Positions 1 through 9,901 are shown, counted from the first letter of the stretch. The stretch: 64,000 nt of DNA from Bradyrhizobium arachidis (GCF_015291705.1 NZ_CP030050.1:372001-436000), one strand, 5' to 3'. Notes: a model not told the origin generated them from the sequence alone. Numbers and translations: made by a program.

Positions 1-96
1 CATAGAGCCGGGGAACGAACAAGCCTTTCGAATAGGCAGGCCAAGTGCTATCGGCTTCGACCAGAATAGACACGAGGAAACCGGAAGGAACGTAGC

Positions 97-978
97 ATGA
101 CCCGCCCGCGCCGCAGCCATCTGTTCATGCCCGGCTCCAACCCCCGTGCGCTGGAGAAGGCGCGTAATCTCGCCGCCGACGGCCTGATCCTCGATCTCGA
201 AGATTCCGTCGCGCCCGACGCCAAGGCGGTGGCGCGCGACGGCATTGCCGCCGCGATCGCGGCCAAGGAGTTCGGCAAGCGCGAGATTTTGATCCGGACC
301 AACGGCCTCGACACGCCCTGGTGGGCCGACGACGTCGCGATGGCTGCCAAGGCCTCGCCGGACGGCATCCTGGTTCCAAAGGTCTCCAGCGTCGAGGATC
401 TCGACACGATCGGCCGCAAGCTGGCCGAGCTTGGCGCCGCGCCCACCGTCAAGGTCTGGGCCATGATCGAGACCGCGCGCGCGGTGCTGCATGCCGAGGA
501 ACTCGCCGCGGCCGGGCGCGATCCGAACACGCGGCTGTCAGGATTCGTGTTCGGGCCGAACGACATCTCGCGCGAGACGCGCATCCGCATGCTGCCGGGC
601 CGCGCCGCGATGATTCCGATGATCACGCACTGCATCCTGGCGACGCGGGCTCATGGCCTCGAGATCCTCGACGGCCCCTACAGCGACATCGCCAATTCCG
701 ACGGTTTTGCCACCGAATGCGCGCAGGGCCGCGATCTCGGCTTCGACGGCAAGACGCTGATTCATCCCTCGCAGATCGAAGCCTGCAACGTGATCTTCAC
801 GCCGCCCGAGGAGGAAGTCGCGCGTGCGCGAAAGATCATCGCGGCGTTCGAGCTGCCGGAGAACGTGTCGCGCGGCGCGATCCGCCTCGACGGCGCGATG
901 GTCGAGCGCCTGCATGCCGACATGGCCCGCCGCACGATCGAGATCGCGGACGCGATCGCTGCGATGAGCAAGGGCTGA
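97..978 (+). CDS. HpcH/HpaI aldolase / citrate-lyase-beta-like CoA ester lyase
   Basis: 293-residue protein of the CitE-like branch of the HpcH/HpaI family, TIM-barrel enzymes that cleave or form C-C bonds in acyl-CoA esters such as malyl-CoA or citramalyl-CoA. Visible signatures are LDLEDSV near residue 32 (metal- and substrate-binding acidic residues), WAMIETA in the middle and GFDGKTLIHPSQI near residue 225. Length is normal for the family. The ATG follows a purine-rich GGAAGGAA stretch. It stands alone here with no operon partner that would fix the substrate. Family assignment is firm; malyl-CoA lyase versus another CoA-ester specificity is inference. Confidence 0.88.
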   Translation: MTRPRRSHLFMPGSNPRALEKARNLAADGLILDLEDSVAPDAKAVARDGIAAAIAAKEFGKREILIRTNGLDTPWWADDVAMAAKASPDGILVPKVSSVEDLDTIGRKLAELGAAPTVKVWAMIETARAVLHAEELAAAGRDPNTRLSGFVFGPNDISRETRIRMLPGRAAMIPMITHCILATRAHGLEILDGPYSDIANSDGFATECAQGRDLGFDGKTLIHPSQIEACNVIFTPPEEEVARARKIIAAFELPENVSRGAIRLDGAMVERLHADMARRTIEIADAIAAMSKG

Positions 979-1207
979 GATTGCCCGAGCACGCGCTTCG
1001 TCGTGCGCGGCGGAGCAGGGGAATTTTCGGCCAGGAACTCAGCTAATCCCTTGATTTGTCTGATGCTGCGGCGCCGAGATGCTTTTTGATCACGACCGCG
1101 CGAATATCCGCCGCGATTGCCGCCGTTGACTTGCGTCAGGTCCACGTCGCAGGCTAACTCCAGCAACAGTTGAACATATTTGGCCCAACCTTGGACGAGG
1201 TGTCCCC

Positions 1208-1960
1208 ATGACGGCGCTTGCGGAAGTCGCGGCTCCTGCCAACCTGGTTGACGAACTAACCGCGCACGCGGTGCGCAGCATCGAGGCCGCCGATCATTCC
1301 GCGGCTCCGTTTCCGCACATCGTCTTCCGCGATTTCTTTCCCGCCGACTTCTACCGTGACCTGATCCGGAGCGTGCCCACGCAGGGCTACGATCCGATCA
1401 CCGGGACCGGGACGCGCATGGCGCTGCGCCTCTACGGCGAGAACGTCGACAAGATCGAGCCGTCGCTGCGGCCGGCATGGGCCGCGGTGTCGGCCATGCT
1501 GACGTCAGAGAGCATCGAGCAGGCGATCCGGAAGCGGCTGCATGACGGGCTGGAGATTCGTGCCAAGGGCGACAAGGTAGCCAGAGCCGAGGATCTGACG
1601 TTGGTGGCAAAGCCGGTCGTGTACGTGGACAGGGACGGCTATCAGATCAAGCCGCATCCGGACACGCGCAAGAAGGTCGTGACGATGCAGCTCTATTGTC
1701 CGGCCGACGCCAGCCAGGAAGCCTTGGGGACGACGCTCTACCAGGCCTCGCTCAAGGGACTGTTTCACGTCGGCTCGTATTGCCTCGAGCCGGTGAAGAC
1801 GATCCCGTTCCTGCCCAATGTCGGCTACGCCTTCGTGGTCCTGAAGGCCTATCACACCCTGACCAGGATGAGCTGGCACGGCCGCCCGCCGATCCAGACC
1901 GATCGCGACCGCGTCACCATCCTCAACACGTTCTATGTGAACGAGAAGGTCGGCTTCTGA
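1208..1960 (+). CDS. 2-oxoglutarate/Fe(II) oxygenase-like protein
   Basis: 250 residues, cytosolic, no signal peptide. The pattern fits a 2OG-Fe(II) dioxygenase of the prolyl-4-hydroxylase-like fold: H150-P-D152 in the segment IKPHPDTRKK, a later His in SWHG (about residue 224) and an Arg in TDRDR about ten residues on, which would hold Fe and 2-oxoglutarate. An N-terminal PFPHIVFRDFFP segment is typical of small bacterial 2OG proteins sometimes found near polysaccharide or glycan genes. The substrate is unknown. The start is an ATG preceded by GACGAGGTG. Fold assignment is by motif only. Confidence 0.7.
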   Translation: MTALAEVAAPANLVDELTAHAVRSIEAADHSAAPFPHIVFRDFFPADFYRDLIRSVPTQGYDPITGTGTRMALRLYGENVDKIEPSLRPAWAAVSAMLTSESIEQAIRKRLHDGLEIRAKGDKVARAEDLTLVAKPVVYVDRDGYQIKPHPDTRKKVVTMQLYCPADASQEALGTTLYQASLKGLFHVGSYCLEPVKTIPFLPNVGYAFVVLKAYHTLTRMSWHGRPPIQTDRDRVTILNTFYVNEKVGF

Positions 1961-1984
1961 GCGTTGCGCATTGAGCGCGTCGCC

Positions 1985-2404
1985 TCAGTGCGGCGCGAGG
2001 TCGGCGCGATCGAGCGACTCCAGCGTCGAGGCGTTGCCGCAATAGCCGTGATAGGTCTCCGCGGCGGTGCCCTCAGTGAGGTCGCGGTCGCACTGTCGCT
2101 TCTGCGTGCAGAGCGCGCAGACCCGCTCCATGTCGCGTAGCAGCAGCGGCTGCGCCTGCCCGAGCCGCTCTGCGTTGATGCCGAGCTGCTCCAGCATCTT
2201 CGGCAGCTCGTCGGCGGCATGATGGCCGTGGCGGACCAATTCCTCGAGATCGTCAGGCGCGATCCTGAGATCGCTCGCGATCCGGTCGAAATCGGAGCGG
2301 TCGAGCCGCCGCATCTCGTTCATCTCGCGGCGATGCTTCAGCCAGGCGGCAAAGGACTCGATGAGGTCCTGGACGATGGGATACGGCCTGCTTGCGGTGC
2401 TCAT
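1985..2404 (-). CDS. DUF6455-like small cysteine-containing protein
   Basis: About 139 residues, soluble. The N-terminal part is helical and charged; the C-terminal part carries a cysteine cluster (VCALC, QC, YCGN) that could bind metal. It resembles the DUF6455 family seen in Rhizobiales, for which I know no function. I chose the ATG giving MSTASRPYP; an ATG four codons upstream is also possible. It is convergent with the oxygenase-like gene, separated by only about 25 bases, and alone on its strand until the glycosyltransferase-like gene further downstream. Confidence 0.7.
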   Translation of the reverse strand: MSTASRPYPIVQDLIESFAAWLKHRREMNEMRRLDRSDFDRIASDLRIAPDDLEELVRHGHHAADELPKMLEQLGINAERLGQAQPLLLRDMERVCALCTQKRQCDRDLTEGTAAETYHGYCGNASTLESLDRADLAPH

Positions 2405-2517
2405 GCGAGGCTCCATGGGGATCGTGGATTTGGAGCGAGACTACGCACAATGATGCAGAGGCGCGTTGCGCTGGATCAAATTGAGAAGGGTTGGAGCCTG
2501 GCGCCTCGGTGATAGGT

Positions 2518-2641
2518 CTCGTGTCCCGGACGCGGTGCAGCGTGCAACGCTGCTCCGCTGGGCCGGGACCCATTTCGCCACTCGCTAGGCCCCGGCTCTG
2601 CAGCGCACCGCTTCGCGCTGCGCCGCGTCCGGGGCACGAGA
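2518..2641. repeat. Intergenic palindromic repeat, CGGACGC/GCGTCCGG family
   Basis: About 124 bases with long inverted ends (CTCGTGTCCCGGACGCGG at the left, its near complement at the right) and inner GGGCCGGGACCC / GGCCCCGGCTC arms. A related copy lies at 36826-36945. It occupies the gap between two minus-strand genes. Confidence 0.75.
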
Positions 2642-2663
2642 GCGCCGTGCGCGAGCAGGAGCG

Positions 2664-3449
2664 CTACGCGAACCGCTCCGTCGCCCACGCATAGAGGCTG
2701 CCGGGCACCGCCGGCTGCTTGCTGCGTCCCTTGCCCGAGATGTGCAGGCCGATCACCTCGGGGTCGGTGACGATGCCGAGATAGCTCGATGGCTCGAAAA
2801 ACAACTTCGGCTCGGAATGCACCGCGTAGAACGATTTCTTCGGCAAGGCCTTTTGAAGATCGCCCGAACGCTTGGCGAGGATGGTGAGTGCCGGCGGCCC
2901 GTAGATGGCGATGCGCAGATCGGACAGGCGCTGCGAGCCGCCGCCCAGCCGTCGCATCGCAAAGCTCAGGCGATGGCTCAGCGACAGCCATTCCGGCGTT
3001 AGCTCCTCCTGCTCCATCAGCGCCTCGAAGGCGCGAACGATCTGATGTCCACGCGGCAGATAGAGCACGGAGTTGCCGAGCCGGCGCGACCGCTCCCAGG
3101 CGAAGTACGGCTTTGCCAGATCGATCTCGACAGGCCTCAGCAGCACCACATCGGCATCGAGCCAGAGACCGAGGCCCATCGCCATCAACTTCATGCGGAA
3201 GAAGTCGCTGAACTGAAGCGTGGTCCAGTCGCGCCAGCTGCCGTCCGGCTGCGGCGGCCGCAGGCGCTCGGAGAACGCGTGCGGCAGGACTGCCTCGGCA
3301 TCGGCGTTCTCGACGCCCGCGGGCAGTCCGGGAATGGGATCGAAGCTGTAGAGCGTGACCTTGTGGCCAGCGGCAAGCTGCGAGCGCAGACAGGTCTGGC
3401 GCAGCGCATCCATCGGGCCGTGCCAGAAGGTGACGATGTCGGGCAGCAT
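2664..3449 (-). CDS. DXD-type glycosyltransferase-like protein
   Basis: 261 residues, no signal peptide. LWLDADVVLLRPV near residue 97 is a DXD-type nucleotide-sugar/metal site in the arrangement of the GT32/Gb3-synthase-like sugar-binding fold, where the enzyme starts with a short Rossmann segment (here TFWHGPMDALRQTCLRSQL) and places the DXD at the end of a strand. Acceptor and donor are not evident and there are no neighbouring polysaccharide genes. It is the downstream neighbour of leuD on the same strand but separated from it by a strong terminator, so it probably has its own promoter. Confidence 0.7.
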   Translation of the reverse strand: MLPDIVTFWHGPMDALRQTCLRSQLAAGHKVTLYSFDPIPGLPAGVENADAEAVLPHAFSERLRPPQPDGSWRDWTTLQFSDFFRMKLMAMGLGLWLDADVVLLRPVEIDLAKPYFAWERSRRLGNSVLYLPRGHQIVRAFEALMEQEELTPEWLSLSHRLSFAMRRLGGGSQRLSDLRIAIYGPPALTILAKRSGDLQKALPKKSFYAVHSEPKLFFEPSSYLGIVTDPEVIGLHISGKGRSKQPAVPGSLYAWATERFA

Positions 3450-3480
3450 CAGGGAAAAGCTATAGGGTATATCGAGGGCA

Positions 3481-3514
3481 AAGAAAAAGCCCCGGCGCGC
3501 CAGGCGCCGGGGCT
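3481..3514 (-). terminator. Rho-independent terminator after leuD
   Basis: An 11-bp perfect GC-rich stem (3488-3498 with 3504-3514, loop of five) is followed on the minus strand by a T-rich run (plus strand 3481-3487 is AAGAAAA). It lies just downstream of the leuD stop. Confidence 0.9.
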
Positions 3515-3531
3515 CGAACGGGATGTCGAAC

Positions 3532-4137
3532 TCAGGCCCAGGCGCGCTCGCGCTTGAGCTTGTCCTCGTAGTCGTCGATCGAGGCCTTCTTCTCCATGGT
3601 GAGACCGATGTCGTCGAGGCCGTTGATCAGGCAGTGCTTGCGGAACGGGTCGATCTCGAACTTGACCTTGCCGCCGTCGGGGCCGCGGATCTCCTGGTTC
3701 GGCAGGTCGATCGTCAGCGTCGCGTTGGCGCCGCGCTCGGCGTCGTCGAACAGCTTGTCGAGGTCTTCCTGCGAGACGCGGATCGGCAGAATGCCGTTCT
3801 TGAAGCAGTTGTTGTAGAAGATGTCGCCGAACGAGGTCGAGATCACGCAGCGGATGCCGAAGTCGAGCAGCGCCCAGGGCGCGTGCTCGCGGCTCGAGCC
3901 GCAGCCGAAATTGTCGCCGGCGACCAGCACCTTCGTGTTGCGATAGGCGGGCTGGTTGAGGACGAAATCCGGGTTCTCGCTGCCGTCGTCCTTGTAGCGC
4001 TGCTCGGAGAAGAGCCCCTTGCCAAGGCCGGTGCGCTTGATGGTCTTCAGGTACTGCTTCGGAATGATCATGTCGGTGTCGACATTGATGATCTTCAGCG
4101 GCGCCGCGACGCCTTCCAGCGTAGTGAACTTGTCCAT
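3532..4137 (-). CDS. leuD: 3-isopropylmalate dehydratase small subunit
   Basis: 201 residues, the usual length. With LeuC it isomerises 2-isopropylmalate to 3-isopropylmalate in leucine synthesis. The swivelling aconitase-domain motif [17 protein letters not shown] is intact near residue 73, and the N-terminus ([14 protein letters not shown] start, [15 protein letters not shown]) is typical. LeuC is on the same strand but about 2.8 kb upstream with six unrelated small genes between, so the two subunits are probably made from separate transcripts. A strong terminator lies 18 bases downstream. Confidence 0.97.
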   Translation of the reverse strand: MDKFTTLEGVAAPLKIINVDTDMIIPKQYLKTIKRTGLGKGLFSEQRYKDDGSENPDFVLNQPAYRNTKVLVAGDNFGCGSSREHAPWALLDFGIRCVISTSFGDIFYNNCFKNGILPIRVSQEDLDKLFDDAERGANATLTIDLPNQEIRGPDGGKVKFEIDPFRKHCLINGLDDIGLTMEKKASIDDYEDKLKRERAWA

Positions 4138-4256
4138 GTTGCGCTTTCCCAGGGGTGGTTCAGGGAACCGGTGTTTATCGCGAACGGAGCGGGAATCCTA
4201 GGCCGAATTCGGCAGATCTCGTCTGCTTGGCTGGATCAAGCCACGGCCGAGGGCGC

Positions 4257-4285
4257 CCCCTCTCCCGCTTGCGGGAGAGGCTAGG
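4257..4285. repeat. Short palindrome, CTCTCCCGCTTGCGGGAGAG type
   Basis: A perfect short palindrome downstream of the metallopeptidase gene (minus strand) and upstream of leuD. Similar units are at 12555-12690 and 19522-19553. It could act as a weak terminator or RNA-stability hairpin. Confidence 0.7.
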
Positions 4286-4307
4286 GAGCCCGCGGCTCGA
4301 TACCGCT

Positions 4308-4706
4308 CTACTCCGCCTTGGCCTCAATCGCGGCCATATCATCGTCCGAGAGGCCGAAATGGTGGCCGATCTCGTGGATCAGGACGTGGCGGACGATGTG
4401 GCCGAGGCTCTCGTCGTGCTCGGCCCAGTAGTCCAGGATCGGCCGGCGATAGAGCCAGACCATGTTGGGCAGCCGCGCCACGTCGCCAAAGCTCTGCTGG
4501 GGCAGGCCGACGCCCTGGAACAGGCCGAGCAGGTCGAACTCGCTCTCGCATTCCATCTCGTCGAGCACCTCGTCGGTCGGGAAGTCGTCGACGCGAAGGA
4601 TCACGCCCTCGCAGAGCTTAAGAAACTCCGCCGGCAGGCGCTCGAATACGTCGTGAGCCATCGCTTCCATCTCGGCCAGCGAGGGCGCTTTCAATTCCGT
4701 CCACAT
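4308..4706 (-). CDS. Zincin-like metallopeptidase family protein (PF06262 type)
   Basis: 132 residues, soluble, matching the short zincin-like family common in Alphaproteobacteria and Actinobacteria. HEIGHHFGLSDDD at residues 111-123 supplies the HExxH zinc site, and the downstream Asp is the likely third ligand. The acidic centre (ECESEFDLLGLFQG) and LYRRPILDYW segment are typical. Peptidase activity is inferred from the motif; a physiological substrate is not known to me. It stands alone on the minus strand. Confidence 0.85.
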   Translation of the reverse strand: MWTELKAPSLAEMEAMAHDVFERLPAEFLKLCEGVILRVDDFPTDEVLDEMECESEFDLLGLFQGVGLPQQSFGDVARLPNMVWLYRRPILDYWAEHDESLGHIVRHVLIHEIGHHFGLSDDDMAAIEAKAE

Positions 4707-4831
4707 GGGTCACTCTTAACCCGGGTTCCGCGGCGATGCATCCGGCTTTATAGATGGGGCGTTGACGCCGCGCGCGAAAACGGGGAGCGTACGGCGCTTC
4801 AAGGGGTTGGCAGAGGTCAGTGGTGGGTGTG

Positions 4832-5161
4832 ATGCGGGCGGGAACAGCGATACCGGTTCTACTGTGCATGGGGTTGTTTTCGACTTTTTTTGTCGGCGCC
4901 GAATGTCAGGCCCAAGCCCAGACGGCCGGCCCCGAGATCCGGCTGGCCCAGGTGGCCTCGCCTGACGACGTCCCTCCGCCGCGCAGGCGGCCTCCGGCGC
5001 GCTTGCGCGTCACGCCCTATTACAGCCCCGACGGCGTCTATCCGCGCTACAACCCGGGCCCCGATGCGGTCCGCGAATGCAACGTCGCCTATGTGCAGGA
5101 GCACAGGCCCAGCGGCACCGTGATCACGCCGCATATGAGCTGCTACTGGCGGCGGGGCTGA
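4832..5161 (+). CDS. Small exported hypothetical protein
   Basis: About 109 residues from the ATG at 4832 (a GTG four codons upstream is an alternative). It has a signal-peptide-like hydrophobic N-terminus (IPVLLCMGLFSTFFVG then Ala-Gln residues) followed by a Pro/Arg-rich linker (PPPRRRPPARLRV) and a compact C-terminus with two Cys (ECNVAY, HMSCYW) that could form a disulfide. The organisation is like other small periplasmic proteins of Bradyrhizobium. Part of the signal peptide is encoded by a 25-base repeat found again at 62.8 kb. Function unknown. Confidence 0.65.
   Translation: MRAGTAIPVLLCMGLFSTFFVGAECQAQAQTAGPEIRLAQVASPDDVPPPRRRPPARLRVTPYYSPDGVYPRYNPGPDAVRECNVAYVQEHRPSGTVITPHMSCYWRRG
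4858..4882 (+). repeat. 25-base exact dispersed repeat, copy 1
   Basis: The 25 bases here, containing the core ACTGTGCATGGGGTTG, are identical to 62799-62823. This copy lies inside the signal-peptide coding region of the exported protein. Confidence 0.85.
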
Positions 5162-5206
5162 CGGGCCGAGTTCAATGCGCAGCGCGGAGGCCTCGTGAGG
5201 GTGGTC

Positions 5207-5470
5207 ATGGCAAGATCGATTGCACTAGTCGCCGTTGCCGTCACGCTCGCCGCCGGTCTGCCCTGCGCGTCCGCTGCGCACAGGATGACGATACCCGAGG
5301 CCTCGGCAGGGATCGCGGTTTTCGATGCGCGACGACACGCGCGAGCCCATGACATCGTGCGGCCCGCCGTGCGCCGCGATCCCCGCTACTACGCGCGGCC
5401 GGTCTACTACCGTCCCTATCCCTACGGCGTGCCCGCGCCGTTCGTGCTCGGCTACGGGCCGTTCTGGTGA
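5207..5470 (+). CDS. Small exported hypothetical protein, Tyr/Pro/Arg-rich
   Basis: About 87 residues beginning MARSIALVAVAVTLAAG, a clear signal peptide with likely cleavage after ASA. The mature part is short and ends in a Tyr/Pro/Arg-rich stretch (RYYARPVYYRPYPYG). A GTG at 5195 preceded by GGAGG is an alternative start. The gene starts 45 bases after the preceding exported protein and may be co-transcribed with it. No recognisable domain. Confidence 0.6.
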   Translation: MARSIALVAVAVTLAAGLPCASAAHRMTIPEASAGIAVFDARRHARAHDIVRPAVRRDPRYYARPVYYRPYPYGVPAPFVLGYGPFW

Positions 5471-5474
5471 TCCG

Positions 5475-5774
5475 CTAACCGGCGGGCGCAAATCCCTTGA
5501 CCAGCAGCACCGTTGCTCGCGCGCCCGCCTTGCGATCGCGTGATATCTCTTCGTACTCGGGTGAATTCGAGAAGGCGAGGAATGCGGCCTCGTCCGGAAA
5601 CGACATCATGACGAGCTTGTCGTGCGGCCATGTGCCTTCGAGCACGCGCGGATGTTCATCGGCGGCGAGCAGGCGTCCGTTGTACTTCCTGAACACGTCG
5701 AAGAACCGCGCCTGATACCGGTCGTAGGCCGCGCGGTCCGTCATCTTCAATTGCGCAATCGCGTAGACAGTCAT
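5475..5774 (-). CDS. DUF1330 domain protein
   Basis: 99 residues covering the whole DUF1330 domain, a small dimeric ferredoxin-like (alpha/beta-barrel) fold: MTVYAIAQLKMTDRAAYDRYQ at the start, a central DEHPRVLEGTWPHDKLVMMSFPDEAAFLAF, and a C-terminal ATVLLVKGF strand. Members are widespread; no general reaction is established. It is convergent with the upstream exported protein, with stop codons five bases apart. Confidence 0.88.
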   Translation of the reverse strand: MTVYAIAQLKMTDRAAYDRYQARFFDVFRKYNGRLLAADEHPRVLEGTWPHDKLVMMSFPDEAAFLAFSNSPEYEEISRDRKAGARATVLLVKGFAPAG

Positions 5775-5941
5775 CTCGAATCCTCACCTCGCGGCACCGC
5801 GTTGCCTGCAACGTCGTTCATTCATGGGGCATTCACGTCGCTGTCCCTAACTTAATCTTGGGAGCGGCTGCAAATGAACAGGGATGACGCGGGCCGGTTA
5901 CGAACGTCGCAACTCCGCTGTCCAGTTTCAGGGAGAAGTCC

Positions 5942-6520
5942 ATGCTGAGGAGTTTGGGTCTCAGGGCAAGCCCGATGCGCTTGCTCGGGATCGCAGCGGC
6001 CGCGACGTTGATGCTGTCGGCCGGGACTGTGCGTCGTGCTGAAGCGCTGACCTTGATCAATCCGGCGACGTCACCCGCGACGAAAGCTGCGACCGAAGAT
6101 CTCGTCACCCAAGTCCGCCATGGCGGCGGTGGTGGCGGACATGGTGGAGGTTTTCACGGCGGCGGCGGTTTCCGTGGCGGCGGCTTCCATGGTGGCGGCG
6201 GACATTTCGGTGGCTTTCGCGGCGGTGGTTTCCATGGTGGTGGTTTCCATGGCGGCGGCTTCCGCGCCGCGCCGGCGTTTCACGGCGGCGGCTATCGCTA
6301 TGGCGGATTCCACCGCTACGGCGGCTTTCATCGCTACGGGATCTATCGCCCGCATTACGGCTACCGTCACTTCCACCGGCGCTATTATTACGGCGGCTAT
6401 TATCCCTACTATCACTATCCGCGCCGCTGCCGGATCATCTGGACCTATTACGGCCCGCGCCGCATCTGCCGCTGGCACCATTGGCATCGCTGGCATCGTC
6501 CGTACCGGTACTATTGGTGA
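5942..6520 (+). CDS. Exported glycine/histidine/tyrosine-rich repeat protein
   Basis: 192 residues. An N-terminal signal peptide (MRLLGIAAAATLMLSAG) is followed by a short polar region and then about 75 residues of GGG-H/F-rich repeats (FHGGG, FRGGG units), finishing with a Tyr/His/Arg-rich tail (RYYYGGYYPYYHYP). Such low-complexity exported proteins are frequent in Bradyrhizobium; the His content suggests metal binding but nothing here proves it. A GGGAGAAG ribosome-binding site precedes the ATG. It is monocistronic, with a palindromic repeat just downstream. Confidence 0.75.
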   Translation: MLRSLGLRASPMRLLGIAAAATLMLSAGTVRRAEALTLINPATSPATKAATEDLVTQVRHGGGGGGHGGGFHGGGGFRGGGFHGGGGHFGGFRGGGFHGGGFHGGGFRAAPAFHGGGYRYGGFHRYGGFHRYGIYRPHYGYRHFHRRYYYGGYYPYYHYPRRCRIIWTYYGPRRICRWHHWHRWHRPYRYYW

Positions 6521-6535
6521 GATAAGTTAGAGCGG

Positions 6536-6613
6536 TCATTCCGGGATGGCGCGCAAGCGCCAGACCCGGAATCTCGAGATTCCGGATTCGCCCTTCGGGC
6601 GCTCCGGAATGAC
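6536..6613. repeat. Palindromic repeat, CATTCCGG/CCGGAATG family
   Basis: Inverted ends TCATTCCGGGATGGCGCGC and GCGCTCCGGAATGAC with inner GGAATC arms. It is a degenerate, short copy of the family at 29281, 38211 and 54342, lying between convergent genes. Confidence 0.75.
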
Positions 6614-6621
6614 ACCATCAC

Positions 6622-6831
6622 TTAGAGCCAATCCTTCAGCTTCCAGGACGAAGCCTTCCACCGCATCAGCGTCTCGGCCTTCCACTGCCGAAACATCGCC
6701 GGCGGCCAGCGGCTCAGCTTCGAGGTCTCCTCGACCTCAGGCTTGGCGACGATGCGCAGCGGCGTCGCGCGCCGGCGGTGCTGGCGCGTCGCCTCGCTGA
6801 TCAGATCGACATATTCAGGCTTGTTGGCCAT
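6622..6831 (-). CDS. Small basic hypothetical protein
   Basis: 69 residues, basic and tryptophan-rich at the C-terminus (FRQWKAETLMRWKASSWKLKDWL). No signal peptide and no domain that I recognise. It lies downstream of leuC on the same strand, with a perfect inverted repeat (6838-6864) just ahead of its start. GC-rich third positions and the clean reading frame support it being real, but it is a weak call. Confidence 0.5.
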   Translation of the reverse strand: MANKPEYVDLISEATRQHRRRATPLRIVAKPEVEETSKLSRWPPAMFRQWKAETLMRWKASSWKLKDWL

Positions 6832-6837
6832 CAGAGG

Positions 6838-6864
6838 TGTCCTCGCGAGATCGTCGCGAGGACA
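6838..6864. other. Perfect 11-bp inverted repeat between leuC and the 69-residue gene
   Basis: TGTCCTCGCGA at 6838-6848 pairs with TCGCGAGGACA at 6854-6864 across a five-base loop. No T-run follows on either strand, so it may be an mRNA hairpin or an operator rather than a terminator. Confidence 0.6.
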
Positions 6865-6923
6865 CTGTCGGCGCTGCCGATTAACGGCCGTTTGCCGGGT
6901 TAGTTCAAATTGCAGGGACGGGC

Positions 6924-8330
<1,407 letters not shown>

Positions 8331-8597
8331 GAGCGTCAGCTCCGAAGACTGTGTGTAAGCGATGAGCGCGGCGAGCGCGCGGGCAACAAAATCGTCAGCG
8401 CAGCTTTTAGGCTGCGCGCGTAAGCTCTGACGTTGCCGAGGTCGCGAAGCGTCCGAAGAACCGGCCAGGCAGCCGCGAGCGATCGTCGATGACGATGCGC
8501 TGGGGGCTTACGAAGCTGGTCAGATCTGGAAACATTCTAGGAATATATAGCAGGCCGATTTGGAAGCGCGAGGGCTTTGACGCGCACGGCTGACGCA
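8331..8597 (-). promoter_or_regulatory. leuC leader with possible small ORF (8407-8535) and hairpin
   Basis: On the minus strand a 42-codon ORF begins with ATG at 8535 ([15 protein letters not shown]) and ends with TAA at 8407-8409. The stop lies inside a 7-bp hairpin (8398-8404 with 8411-8417, loop TTTTAG as read on the plus strand). Codon third positions are mostly G or C. The peptide is not Leu-rich, so it is not a textbook leucine attenuator. It may be a small protein, a leader ORF, or chance. Confidence 0.35.
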
Positions 8598-8599
8598 AC

Positions 8600-8632
8600 A
8601 AAAAAGCGCGGAGCCGAGCCCCGCGCTTTCGA
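8600..8632 (-). terminator. Rho-independent terminator after rplS
   Basis: A 9-bp stem (AAAGCGCGG at 8603-8611 with CCGCGCTTT at 8621-8629) followed on the minus strand by a run of T (plus strand 8600-8605 is A-rich). It ends the ffh-rpsP-rimM-trmD-rplS direction. Confidence 0.88.
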
Positions 8633-8655
8633 AAAGCTTGCCTGGTGGCGAAAGC

Positions 8656-9036
8656 TTACTCGCCGACGGCGGCCTGACGGTCCTGCTTCTCGACGATGCG
8701 GGCCGACTTGCCGCGGAGGTTGCGGAGGTAATAGAGCTTGGCGCGACGCACCTTGCCGCGGCGGACCACCTTGATCGAGTCGATCATCGGGGAGAGCAGC
8801 GGGAACACGCGCTCGACGCCCTCGCCATAGGAGATCTTGCGGACGGTGAAGCTCTCGTTGAGGCCACCGCCGGAACGGCCGATGCAGACGCCTTCATAGG
8901 CCTGCACGCGGGTGCGGTCGCCTTCGACGACCTTCACGTTGACGATCACGGTGTCGCCGGGGGCGAATTCCGGAATCTCCTTGCCGGCGGACAGCTTGTC
9001 GAATTGCTCTTGCTCGAGCTGCTTGATCAGGTTCAT
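8656..9036 (-). CDS. rplS: 50S ribosomal protein L19
   Basis: 126 residues from [11 protein letters not shown], the conserved L19 start; upstream in-frame starts add non-conserved sequence. L19 lies at the 30S-50S interface. The [48 protein letters not shown] and [16 protein letters not shown] blocks are all conserved. It is the last gene of the rpsP-rimM-trmD-rplS cluster, 109 bases after trmD, and is followed by a strong terminator. Confidence 0.97.
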   Translation of the reverse strand: MNLIKQLEQEQFDKLSAGKEIPEFAPGDTVIVNVKVVEGDRTRVQAYEGVCIGRSGGGLNESFTVRKISYGEGVERVFPLLSPMIDSIKVVRRGKVRRAKLYYLRNLRGKSARIVEKQDRQAAVGE

Positions 9037-9145
9037 GGGTAAATCTCCATCGGCGCGCCCAGCCTTGGAAACGGGGGCTGCGCGAAATTCGTTTATCCAG
9101 CCATTGCGGATGTGGCCGCTCCTATAAGGCAAGCCGGAGCGTTTG

Positions 9146-9901
9146 TCACCCGTCTGTCTTGTTTTTTGGCGTTTTTTGGCGACGGGGCCGATTCGGGGGC
9201 TTGGGCGGGATTTGGGCCCATAAATCCGGCCGCCGGGCCTCGGTTAGAGCCTCGGATTGCGCCCGCCGCCAGCTAGCGACCTTGGCATGGTCGCCCGAGG
9301 TGAGAACCTCCGGGATCGGAACCCCCTCGAACAGCTGCGGCCGGGTGTATTGGGGGTATTCGAGCAGGCCGTCGGAAAAGCTCTCCTCTGTTCCCGAAGC
9401 TTCCTTGCCCATCACCCCCGGCAGCAGCCGGACGCAGGCGTCGATCAGGGCCAGGGCTGCGATTTCGCCCCCAGACAGCACGTAATCGCCGATCGAGACC
9501 TCCTCGAGGCCCCGCGCATCGATCACTCGCTGGTCGATCCCCTCGAACCGCCCGCAGACGATCAGGGGGCCGGGCCCCTGTGCGAGCTCGGCCACGCGGG
9601 CCTGGGTCAACGGCCGACCGCGCGGGCTCATCAGCAAACGCGGCCGATCCGGAGCGATCTCGGCGGCATCGATCGCCGCCGCCAGAACATCCGCCCGCAG
9701 CACCATGCCCGGTCCGCCGCCGGCAGGCGTGTCATCGACGCTCCGGTGCCGGTCGGTCGCGGAGGCCCGGATGTCCCGCGCCTCGATCTCCCACAGCCCG
9801 GAGGCGAGTGCCCGGCCGGCCAAGCTCACGCCGAGCGGCCCCGGAAACATCTCCGGAAACAGCGTCAGCACCGTCGCGCGCCAGGGTGAGGGGGTTGTCA
9901 T
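9146..9901 (-). CDS. trmD: tRNA (guanine37-N1)-methyltransferase
   Basis: 251 residues. It transfers methyl from S-adenosylmethionine to N1 of G37 in tRNAs, preventing +1 frameshifting. The SPOUT trefoil-knot motifs are visible: [13 protein letters not shown] near residue 61, [12 protein letters not shown] near 89, [12 protein letters not shown], and the knot loop [15 protein letters not shown] near 135. A basic C-terminal tail ([17 protein letters not shown]) is an extension beyond the family core. It lies between rimM and rplS; a palindromic repeat separates it from rimM. Confidence 0.97.
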   Translation of the reverse strand: MTTPSPWRATVLTLFPEMFPGPLGVSLAGRALASGLWEIEARDIRASATDRHRSVDDTPAGGGPGMVLRADVLAAAIDAAEIAPDRPRLLMSPRGRPLTQARVAELAQGPGPLIVCGRFEGIDQRVIDARGLEEVSIGDYVLSGGEIAALALIDACVRLLPGVMGKEASGTEESFSDGLLEYPQYTRPQLFEGVPIPEVLTSGDHAKVASWRRAQSEALTEARRPDLWAQIPPKPPNRPRRQKTPKNKTDG

